Made by a program: the position numbers and the translations under genes
Assembly: GCA_913050645.1 (NCBI GenBank)
Contig: CAJXAG010000058.1
Location: 1 to 5,670, forward strand
Source: an uncultured bacterium
GTDB taxonomy: Bacteria; Patescibacteriota; Minisyncoccia; Phycocordibacterales; UBA918
Direction of reading: 5' to 3'
DNA length: 5,670 nucleotides
Notes under the pieces: generated by a model
What the model saw: the letters and a program-made list of their open reading frames with translations, nothing else
What the model was told of the DNA's origin: nothing
Database searches by the model: none
Part shown: positions 1 to 3,814 of the stretch, one piece after another
Layout: each line of letters opens with the position of its first letter
How positions within the stretch are numbered: position 1 is the stretch's first letter

Positions 1-80
1 AGGTTTCGGCCTCCGCCGAACTAATTTTTAAGTCCCTTTCATCCCCGGGGCAGAGTCCGCGGGGCATTCAGGGACAATGC
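1..80. other. GC-rich structured segment at left edge, function unknown
   Basis: This stretch is much richer in G and C than its surroundings and holds two inverted repeats. The first is TTCGGC (5-10) with GCCGAA (15-20), loop CTCC, followed by ATTTTTA, so it could be a weak plus-strand terminator for a gene left of the window. The second is GTCCCT (32-37) with AGGGAC (70-75), enclosing CCCCG (43-47) with CGGGG (60-64). On the minus strand, GGCGGAGG near the left edge resembles a Shine-Dalgarno site for a gene starting just outside. I cannot choose between these readings. Confidence 0.3.
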
Positions 81-83
81 TAG

Positions 84-115
84 TAAAACGCGCGAACTGA
101 AAGTTCGCGCGTTGT
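84..115 (-). terminator. Rho-independent terminator, possibly bidirectional
   Basis: A perfect 12-bp stem, AACGCGCGAACT (87-98) with AGTTCGCGCGTT (102-113), has a 3-nt loop. Read on the minus strand it ends in GTTTTACT, a short U-run. On the plus strand it ends in GTTGTTT, which is weaker. It lies about 90 bp beyond the stop of the cupredoxin gene and is the first good terminator for it. It could also stop transcripts entering from the left. Confidence 0.65.
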
Positions 116-203
116 TTAGACACGGACACCACCTGTAGGTGCCTCTTTGAGAAAGCCTATGTAGGTAAAAGTCGCGTGTGCTTTTTCATTTCCCGATGTG
201 TAG

Positions 204-689
204 CTATTCAACGATGAGTGTCCCGGTCATTCCTTGTGCACGATGGCTCCCGACTGAACAGTAGTACTCGTATGTACCCGCTTTATCAGCAACAAACGTG
301 ACTGAGGTTGGGGTTCCAACCGGCACTTGATTGGTTGCAGCGCTAAACTCATCAACTACCCAGTCATGGAAACCGTCGGCGCTCTCAAAGTTTACCGTGA
401 CCGTGTCGCCTTCCTTGACACGCATTTGCGTCACATCAAAAGCAAAGTTCTTTCCCGATATGTTAAACACTTTTGGTTCTGCAACTTCAGGCTCCCCTTC
501 AATGGTTTTTTCAGGAGCTACTGCAGAGTCGTTCACCAATGGTGTTTCAGTAGGTGCTTCAGTTGGAGTTGGCTGTGTCGGCACCTCTTCAGTTGTTGAT
601 GGTGCAACTGCAGTTTCAGTTTCAGGCCAGAGCCAGAAAAATGCAGCTCCAACGACCGCAAGTCCGATAAATAAAAGTAATGGTTTCAT
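204..689 (-). CDS. Membrane-anchored cupredoxin (blue copper) domain protein
   Basis: The 161-aa product has three visible parts. Residues 4-21 form a hydrophobic N-terminal segment with no lipobox, so it is probably an uncleaved anchor or a signal peptide. Residues 25-72 are a Thr/Pro/Glu-rich linker. Residues 73-161 are a plastocyanin/azurin-like beta-sandwich domain. The likely type 1 copper ligands are His108 (in GFHDW), Cys144, His149 and Met154, with C-x4-H-x4-M spacing in the motif YYCSVGSHRAQGMTGTLIV. All four ligands are present, so copper binding is expected. The domain should lie outside the membrane and carry electrons or bind copper, but the partner is unknown because no oxidase or nitrite reductase is nearby. 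The start is the first ATG; only a weak purine-rich AGAGAA precedes it. A promoter is visible upstream, and the gene appears to be transcribed alone. Confidence 0.9.
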   Translation of the reverse strand: MKPLLLFIGLAVVGAAFFWLWPETETAVAPSTTEEVPTQPTPTEAPTETPLVNDSAVAPEKTIEGEPEVAEPKVFNISGKNFAFDVTQMRVKEGDTVTVNFESADGFHDWVVDEFSAATNQVPVGTPTSVTFVADKAGTYEYYCSVGSHRAQGMTGTLIVE

Positions 690-960
690 ATTTTCTCTAG
701 GTTAGATCTATTACACTATTATAGATTATAAACAAAGTTATGTTTCATACAACCACTCCATCTTTTCAGGTAGGTATTCTTCGATACAAGGATAATTAAT
801 GTCACCAAGCGTTACATACATACAGCATTAACGGACTGGGTCACTACTTATCTTTATGTGTGTATGCATAGAGATTAGCCATATCGCCTGACGTGTCGAC
901 AATCAGTGTTTGCACTGAGAATGAGTGTATAGAAAGTGATATACTCACTTGTATACTGAG
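690..960. other. Intergenic stretch without a gene
   Basis: No credible reading frame is seen in these 270 bp. Apart from the cupredoxin promoter, there are only short hairpins: CAGTG-TTTG-CACTG near 904-917, and repeated TATAC elements at 924-957 (AGTGA-TATAC-TCACT and GTATACTGAG). I assign no function to them. Confidence 0.4.
718..752 (-). promoter_or_regulatory. Putative promoter of the cupredoxin gene
   Basis: On the minus strand, TTGTAT (752 to 747) is followed after 16 bp by a perfect TATAAT (730 to 725). A second perfect TATAAT lies at 723 to 718, seven bases closer to the gene. The expected transcript start leaves a leader of roughly 20-30 nt before the ATG at 689. Which -10 is used cannot be told from sequence. 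Confidence 0.55.
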
Positions 961-993
961 AAAAAGAAAAGCGTCGAGTGTTATCGACGCTTT
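961..993 (-). terminator. Rho-independent terminator of the 107-aa gene
   Basis: The stem is AAAGCGTCGA (968-977) with TCGACGCTTT (984-993), a perfect 10 bp with a 6-nt loop. On the minus strand it runs into TTTTCTTTTT. The stop codon of the 107-aa gene (983 to 981) lies in the loop, and the last codons form the upstream arm, so the terminator is embedded in the coding end. Confidence 0.88.
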
Positions 994-1304
994 GCAATAG
1001 GTGTTAATCGGTGGAGTTGAGCACCGTCGGATAAAATCTGAAGAAAGAAAAAACCATGTGAGGTTACTTCCTGACCATTATGTATAGGGGAAAGCTTAAA
1101 AATTTCACCCTCCAGCTTCCTTGGAGCATTGAGTCCACCAAGGTATGACCGCACATGTACAACGTTAGTTTGTGCAAGCACCTGCTTAAGAAAGTGACAA
1201 TCATTATGCTCCACCCCGGGAAGTGTTTCGGTGAGAAACGCACGTACACGTTCCTGTGTTGCAGTGTCTATACCGTCTTGAAACTTTATACAATCAGTGA
1301 GCAT
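981..1304 (-). CDS. Unrecognised 107-aa protein
   Basis: I do not recognise this family. The start at 1304 (MLTDCIKFQDGI...) is chosen over an in-frame ATG 14 codons upstream because a strong GGAGG lies six bases before it. The upstream ATG falls inside the presumed promoter. The product is soluble, with no signal peptide or membrane segment. An N-terminal helical half (about residues 15-45, ERVRAFLTETLPG then HFLKQVLAQ) is followed by a strand-rich half (VVHVRSYLGG at 48-57, EGEIFKLSPI at 66-75, GFFFLQILSD at 84-93) and a basic tail, KRR. This suggests a small alpha/beta fold. It has two Cys and several His, but no clear metal motif. It is divergent from xth and the promoters overlap, so the two may be expressed in a linked way. 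That it is a real gene is supported by its Shine-Dalgarno site, promoter and terminator. Confidence 0.75.
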   Translation of the reverse strand: MLTDCIKFQDGIDTATQERVRAFLTETLPGVEHNDCHFLKQVLAQTNVVHVRSYLGGLNAPRKLEGEIFKLSPIHNGQEVTSHGFFFLQILSDGAQLHRLTPIAKRR

Positions 1305-1310
1305 GACAAA

Positions 1311-1315
1311 CCTCC
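1311..1315 (-). promoter_or_regulatory. Shine-Dalgarno site deciding the start of the 107-aa gene
   Basis: On the minus strand GGAGG is followed by TTTGTC and the ATG at 1304, a 6-nt spacing. It selects this ATG over the in-frame ATG at 1346. Confidence 0.85.
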
Positions 1316-1335
1316 AAAAATCTATTCCGCTGTTT

Positions 1336-1363
1336 ATTTTCCTCATTTTTACCCTGTTGTCAA
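1336..1363 (-). promoter_or_regulatory. Putative promoter of the 107-aa gene
   Basis: On the minus strand a perfect TTGACA (1363 to 1358) is followed after 16 bp by GAAAAT (1341 to 1336), which matches four of six -10 positions. The leader would be about 25 nt and include GGAGG. The -35 overlaps the spacer of the opposing xth promoter, so the two polymerases may interfere. Confidence 0.5.
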
Positions 1364-1375
1364 ACCATGTATACT
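1348..1375 (+). promoter_or_regulatory. Putative promoter of xth, giving a leaderless mRNA
   Basis: TTTACC (1348-1353) is followed after 16 bp by TATACT (1370-1375). Exactly seven bases separate the -10 from the ATG at 1383, so transcription should begin at or next to the A of the start codon. No Shine-Dalgarno sequence is present between them. Confidence 0.6.
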
Positions 1376-1382
1376 ACGTGCA

Positions 1383-2189
1383 ATGCATATTTACTCATGG
1401 AACGTTAATGGCATACGTGCAGTTGAAAAAAAAGGCTTACTTGAGCCGTTTTTGAAGAAGCACGACCCAGATATTCTGTGTATACAAGAAACAAAAGCAC
1501 AGGAAGACCAGGTAGCTGAGATGTTTGGAGAAAAATACCCACAGTATGAACAATATTGGCATTCTGCTGCGCGTAAAGGGTACTCAAGTACCGCTATTTT
1601 TACCAAAATACCACCAATTGAAGTCATTTTTGGAATCCCTGAAGATCTCACAGAAAAGTATGAGCTTGATGATATCTATGGTGACACAACCAAAGAAGGT
1701 CGAGTATTAACTCTTGAGTTTGAACATTTTTACCTTTCTACTGTGTATACACCTAACGCAAAGGACGATTTATCGCGTATCCCGATGCGTCAACATTGGG
1801 ACCCCGCTTATTTGGAGTACATGCAGCGCCTTGAGGAAGAAAAACCCGTTATTTTCTGCGGTGATTTCAACGTTGCACATCAACCGATCGATCTTGCACG
1901 TCCAAAGCCAAATGAGGGAAAAAAAGGCTTTACACAGGAAGAGCGAACAGGTTTTGATGCCATGATAGAGGCAAAATACGTTGATAGTTTGCGGTATTTT
2001 CATCCAGATACCCCTGATTTATACACCTGGTGGAGCCATTGGGGTGGTGCACGTGAGCGTAATGTAGGTTGGCGCATTGATTATGTGATGGTGTCTGATG
2101 TACTGAAGGAGCTGCTGAAAAGTGCAAAGATTCACCCAGAGGTACTCGGTAGTGACCATTGTCCTGTTTCTATCGATATCACACTCTAA
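1383..2189 (+). CDS. xth: Exodeoxyribonuclease III / AP endonuclease
   Basis: The 268-aa product belongs to the Mg-dependent exonuclease III/APE1 family. It cleaves the backbone 5' of abasic sites and removes 3' blocking groups during base-excision repair in the cytoplasm. All family motifs are present: WNVNGIRA (6-13, metal-site Asn7), QETK (35-38, Glu36), YTPNA (122-126, catalytic Tyr122), GDFNVAH (160-166, Asp161 and Asn163), DLARPKPN (170-177), WRIDY (230-234, Asp233) and GSDHCPV (256-262, Asp258-His259). Length equals that of E. coli exonuclease III. The frame stays open for 76 codons upstream, but that part resembles no exonuclease, covers the divergent gene and its promoter, and is not counted. 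The chosen ATG starts the conserved first strand, MHIYSWN. No Shine-Dalgarno precedes it and the -10 lies seven bases away, so the message is probably leaderless. The gene is monocistronic and converges on the 116-aa gene. Confidence 0.97.
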   Translation: MHIYSWNVNGIRAVEKKGLLEPFLKKHDPDILCIQETKAQEDQVAEMFGEKYPQYEQYWHSAARKGYSSTAIFTKIPPIEVIFGIPEDLTEKYELDDIYGDTTKEGRVLTLEFEHFYLSTVYTPNAKDDLSRIPMRQHWDPAYLEYMQRLEEEKPVIFCGDFNVAHQPIDLARPKPNEGKKGFTQEERTGFDAMIEAKYVDSLRYFHPDTPDLYTWWSHWGGARERNVGWRIDYVMVSDVLKELLKSAKIHPEVLGSDHCPVSIDITL

Positions 2190-2218
2190 AAAAAGCCCTT
2201 CGCGATCGCGAAGGGCTT
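2188..2218. terminator. Shared terminator: 26-bp perfect palindrome between convergent genes
   Basis: Positions 2193-2218 are a perfect palindrome with 13-base arms, the left being AAGCCCTTCGCGA. Allowing a 4-nt GATC loop it makes an 11-bp stem. On the minus strand it ends in seven T's, an excellent terminator for the 116-aa gene. On the plus strand the tail is only TTCATTTA, so it works less well for xth. It fills nearly all of the 32-bp space between the two stop codons. Confidence 0.88.
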
Positions 2219-2221
2219 CAT

Positions 2222-2572
2222 TTATGCCAATACTAATTCTTGTTCTTGGTGTGGTGGAAGGTAGTCACAGCGGTGCGCATCGAGGTACCTATCTCGCGCT
2301 TCTTGATGGACACGTCTCTTTTGGATACTGCGCACGCCAGGTGGCAGTCGGTACTTCTTGCCGAAGATACTGTGAATCACATCAGTGCCCTCAATCAACA
2401 CTGCGACATAACTCTTCCCTCTGGTAGGAACGTATTGAAAAAGATATCGATATCCGTCTGAAGAACCAAGATCAACATACAAATGTTCCTCCAGTAGGTT
2501 TGCAAGGTACTTTTCAGCGACTTGTGCTCGTCGTGCAAGACGTGCCCTGCCATGCTCTGTAAACCAGTACAC
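2222..2572 (-). CDS. Unrecognised 116-aa basic protein, GTG start
   Basis: I do not recognise this family. The start is GTG at 2572, preceded at 5 nt by AAAGGAGG, a near-complete match to the anti-Shine-Dalgarno sequence. A strong promoter and a strong terminator frame the gene, so it should be well expressed. The product is soluble and positively charged. It has an N-terminal helical part (GRARLARRAQVAEKYLANL, 8-26), a strand-rich middle (YRYLFQYVP at 41-49, KSYVAVLIEGTDVIHSIFG at 53-71), then KKYRLPPG, and an Arg/Gln/Glu-rich C-terminal helix (81-101). A helix followed by paired strands and a basic tail recalls small RelE/barnase-like nucleases, but no catalytic set can be named, so this remains a guess. 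It lies next to the long candidate origin region, whose palindromic half-site also occurs over its Shine-Dalgarno site. Confidence 0.8.
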   Translation of the reverse strand: MYWFTEHGRARLARRAQVAEKYLANLLEEHLYVDLGSSDGYRYLFQYVPTRGKSYVAVLIEGTDVIHSIFGKKYRLPPGVRSIQKRRVHQEARDRYLDAHRCDYLPPHQEQELVLA

Positions 2573-2577
2573 GGTAT

Positions 2578-2585
2578 CCTCCTTT
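2578..2585 (-). promoter_or_regulatory. Strong Shine-Dalgarno site deciding a GTG start
   Basis: On the minus strand AAAGGAGG is followed by ATACC and then GTG (2572). There is no ATG at a fitting distance, so this site fixes the GTG as start. Confidence 0.9.
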
Positions 2586-2604
2586 ACAAGGGTCTTCTAG
2601 ATGC

Positions 2605-2632
2605 AGTATAGAGCCAACCCAGCTGATGTCAA
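2605..2632 (-). promoter_or_regulatory. Strong promoter of the 116-aa gene
   Basis: On the minus strand a perfect TTGACA (2632 to 2627), a 16-bp spacer and TATACT (2610 to 2605, five of six) form the best vegetative promoter in the window. The leader would be about 26 nt and carries the AAAGGAGG site. A second TTGACA lies further upstream near 2680 without a well-spaced -10. Confidence 0.8.
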
Positions 2633-2755
2633 CTAAGAAATATACTGGAAAAATACTTATTACAATCACACACTTCATACGTTTGTCAAACAGCATGCTG
2701 GTGTATCCAAATATAAGGCTTTGTTGAGCCACAAAACTACATTTTTTAAAACCGC

Positions 2756-2771
2756 GTCCTTTATAAAGGAC
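2756..2771. repeat. 16-bp perfect palindrome, operator-like
   Basis: GTCCTTTATAAAGGAC is perfectly symmetrical. It shares the half-site GTCCTTTA/TAAAGGAC with the inverted repeat at 2808-2835, which suggests that a dimeric regulator binds both. Confidence 0.6.
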
Positions 2772-2783
2772 AAACAAAAATAG

Positions 2784-2802
2784 TTTTGCACAGTTATGCA
2801 CA
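2784..2802 (+). promoter_or_regulatory. Two DnaA-box-like sites in tandem
   Basis: TTTTGCACA (2784-2792) and TTATGCACA (2794-2802) both match TTWTNCACA. They sit head to tail with a 10-bp period, about one helical turn, so bound proteins would face the same side. They lie exactly between the two related palindromes. Confidence 0.5.
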
Positions 2803-2807
2803 GGTAC

Positions 2808-2835
2808 TGTCCTTTACATACTCTTGTAAAGGACA
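2808..2835. repeat. Inverted repeat with 11-bp arms, operator-like
   Basis: TGTCCTTTACA (2808-2818) and TGTAAAGGACA (2825-2835) are perfect inverted arms around a 6-bp centre. The repeat ends just before the AT-rich TACTATATATG (2836-2846), which may be a plus-strand -10 region, so a bound protein could control transcription to the right. Confidence 0.6.
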
Positions 2836-2905
2836 TACTATATATGCAGGCCCAGAGAGGGCGAGCACAAAACAATCAAATAAAGAAGACGTATTCCCCA
2901 CAGCG

Positions 2906-2954
2906 CAAGCTGCAATGAGGACCGGAACAAAGTTCAGACCTTCATTGCAGCTTG
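2906..2954. repeat. 15-bp stem-loop, copy 1 of a related hairpin pair
   Basis: CAAGCTGCAATGAGG (2906-2920) pairs with 2940-2954 over 15 bp, with one G-U pair, around a 19-nt loop. Its left arm matches the reversed right arm of the second hairpin. Confidence 0.75.
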
Positions 2955-3111
2955 AGCAAAACGTAGAGCATGGCAACATGATCACCACCGGGTCGAGTAC
3001 AGACACTTTCAGTTTTGTCTTAAAGAGCACATTCCACATAGCAAAATGAGTTAATACCTCCAACTCTAAAGTTCATAACATCCCACCTAACTAAGTAAGC
3101 ACTTGATGCGT

Positions 3112-3186
3112 AAGTTGCGATGAGGAGAAGAATCAAAACAGTAGAACAAAAGTGAAGAGAAGCGATTCCCATCCTCATAGCAGCTT
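3112..3186. repeat. 15-position stem-loop, copy 2 of a related hairpin pair
   Basis: AAGTTGCGATGAGGA (3112-3126) pairs with 3172-3186 at 14 of 15 positions, one of them G-U, around a 45-nt loop. The minus strand of 3165-3188 matches the plus strand of 2905-2928 at 20 of 24 bases, so both hairpins derive from one element. Confidence 0.7.
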
Positions 3187-3319
3187 GCACAACAAGAAGT
3201 ACAATTAAACTTAGTACAAGCTTACAACAAAGAGCCACAAAAACAGGAAGTCCAGAAGAAAAGAAAACAAAGGACGACCACCTGAGACTATAAAGTCTCG
3301 ATAAGGCTCGCAAAACTAT

Positions 3320-3389
3320 AAGGCCCTAGGAAACCGGCAGCGAATGCATCCACACATTAGCTACCGATTCCCTAGGGTCTTTTTTCTTT
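3320..3389 (+). terminator. Strong plus-strand terminator with a long imperfect stem
   Basis: The left arm (3320-3341, core GGCCCTAGG) pairs with the right arm (3360-3381, core CCTAGGGTC) at 19 of 22 positions counting one G-U pair, around an 18-nt loop. A run of six T's (3380-3385) and CTTT follow. It cannot serve any gene seen here: the genes on either side are on the minus strand, and xth has its own terminator more than 1 kb away. It therefore implies a plus-strand transcript within the gap. Confidence 0.75.
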
Positions 3390-3416
3390 CTAATTCCATT
3401 TCTGGCACATTACTTC

Positions 3417-3484
3417 AGCAATCGCGCCCAGTTTTTAGCTCACTGTATCTCATATACCACTCGTAAAAACTGAACACGATTGCT
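3417..3484. repeat. Two-part long hairpin
   Basis: The outer stem is AGCAATCG (3417-3424) with CGATTGCT (3477-3484). A 4x4 internal loop separates it from the inner stem CAGTTTTTA (3429-3437) with TAAAAACTG (3464-3472), which closes a 26-nt loop. It may be part of a small RNA ending at the terminator at 3590-3615, or an origin structure. Confidence 0.55.
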
Positions 3485-3589
3485 TCGTACTCACTCTGAA
3501 CTGAAACCAGGAAGTGATTTAGGTAGACTAGGTTAGACTCAGAATACGGCTTAAAATATGATCATAGCAAGTTATCCCCGGAAACAGAC

Positions 3590-3615
3590 AAAAAGCGCCT
3601 AAATAGGCACTTTTT
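3590..3615. terminator. Bidirectional rho-independent terminator
   Basis: AAAAAG-C-GCCT (3590-3600) pairs with AGGC-A-CTTTTT (3605-3615), with one C-A mismatch and a 4-nt loop. A- and T-runs on both sides make it work in either direction. It may be a second stop for cca read-through, or the end of a plus-strand RNA starting after 3390. Confidence 0.65.
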
Positions 3616-3630
3616 GATGTATTTTATGAC

Positions 3631-3639
3631 TTTTACACA
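3631..3639 (+). promoter_or_regulatory. DnaA-box-like site
   Basis: TTTTACACA matches TTWTNCACA exactly and lies inside the most AT-rich stretch of the region (3601-3700). Confidence 0.4.
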
Positions 3640-3693
3640 GTAATTTTAATAGTATCACTGTAATGTATATAAGACTTGGTGTTCTTTACGTTT

Positions 3694-3709
3694 AATTATC
3701 CACATAATT
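3694..3709. promoter_or_regulatory. Perfect DnaA box inside a palindrome
   Basis: TTATCCACA (3696-3704) is the strict DnaA-box consensus. It sits in AATTAT-CCAC-ATAATT, a 16-bp inverted repeat with 6-bp arms, flanked in turn by GTTCTT (3681-3686) and AAGAAC (3714-3719). Confidence 0.55.
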
Positions 3710-3732
3710 CTTCAAGAACAAGACGTACAAAG

Positions 3733-3774
3733 AAAATAACATGAAACGTACAAGTGTACGGTGATTGTTATTTT
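3733..3774 (-). terminator. Terminator downstream of cca
   Basis: AAAATAACA (3733-3741) pairs with TGTTATTTT (3766-3774). Within the loop CGTACA-AG-TGTACG (3747-3760) forms a second helix. On the minus strand it ends in TTTTCTTTG about 40 bp after the cca stop, and is its first terminator. The A/T-rich arms let it work in both directions. Confidence 0.7.
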
Positions 3775-3804
3775 GCTGCAGTACAACGCAGTTATTGGCG
3801 AATT

Positions 3805-3813
3805 TGTGTATAA
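3805..3813 (-). promoter_or_regulatory. DnaA-box-like site next to the cca stop codon
   Basis: On the minus strand TTATACACA matches TTWTNCACA. It begins one base after the cca stop codon. Confidence 0.4.
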
Positions 3814-3814
3814 T

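Larger units (their letters stand above)
2850..3385 (+). ncRNA. Candidate plus-strand non-coding RNA
   Basis: The region runs from a possible -10 (TATATA at 2839-2844, no clear -35) to the strong plus-strand terminator at 3320-3389. It starts with a small hairpin, GCCC-AGAGA-GGGC (about 2851-2863), contains two related long hairpins (2906-2954 and 3112-3186) and a short one, GAGACT-ATAA-AGTCTC (3284-3299), joined by A-rich single-stranded segments. No reading frame on this strand has a ribosome site. I see no tmRNA, RNase P, SRP or 6S signature. A well-placed terminator with no gene before it is the main argument. It could instead be structured DNA of an origin. Confidence 0.33.
2633..3814. 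other. Long gene-free region with clustered DnaA boxes; candidate replication origin
   Basis: No credible gene is visible in this 1.2-kb stretch. Reading frames here lack ribosome sites and run through inverted repeats. It contains five exact matches to the DnaA-box consensus TTWTNCACA: 2784-2792, 2794-2802, 3631-3639, 3696-3704 (the perfect TTATCCACA) and, reversed, 3805-3813. I found none elsewhere in the window by eye. Positions 3601-3700 contain only 25 G or C, a possible unwinding element next to a box. The region also has palindromes, long hairpins and three terminators. Clustered boxes plus an AT-rich segment in a long intergenic region is the usual look of a bacterial oriC. Absence of dnaA, dnaN or rpmH in view leaves this uncertain. 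Confidence 0.45.

Noticed and set aside
1..67. Open minus-strand frame running off the left edge (MPRGLCPGDERDL...)
   Set aside because: No ribosome site precedes the ATG, the stretch is self-complementary, and only 22 codons are visible.
1155..1382. 76-codon upstream extension of the xth reading frame
   Set aside because: It has no similarity to exonuclease III, lies upstream of the -10 and overlaps the divergent 107-aa gene and both promoters. The family's first conserved strand begins at 1383.
2193..2218. GCGATCGC at the palindrome centre considered as a HIP1-type repeat
   Set aside because: It is a single copy fully explained by the terminator stem. No other copy was seen.
2794..3063. 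89-codon minus-strand frame in the gene-free region
   Set aside because: It has no ribosome site or promoter, overlaps DnaA-like boxes and palindromes, and shares its apparent sequence motif with the 97-codon frame only because of the duplicated hairpin.
2906..3186. Hairpin pair considered as integron attC-type recombination sites
   Set aside because: No paired RYYYAAC/GTTRRRY core sites were found, there is no cassette gene between them and no integrase is in view.
3020..3313. Hydrophobic 97-codon frame on the minus strand that could look like a small membrane protein
   Set aside because: It has a TTG start without a ribosome site. The hydrophobicity follows from the A-rich plus strand, and the frame runs through the inverted repeats.
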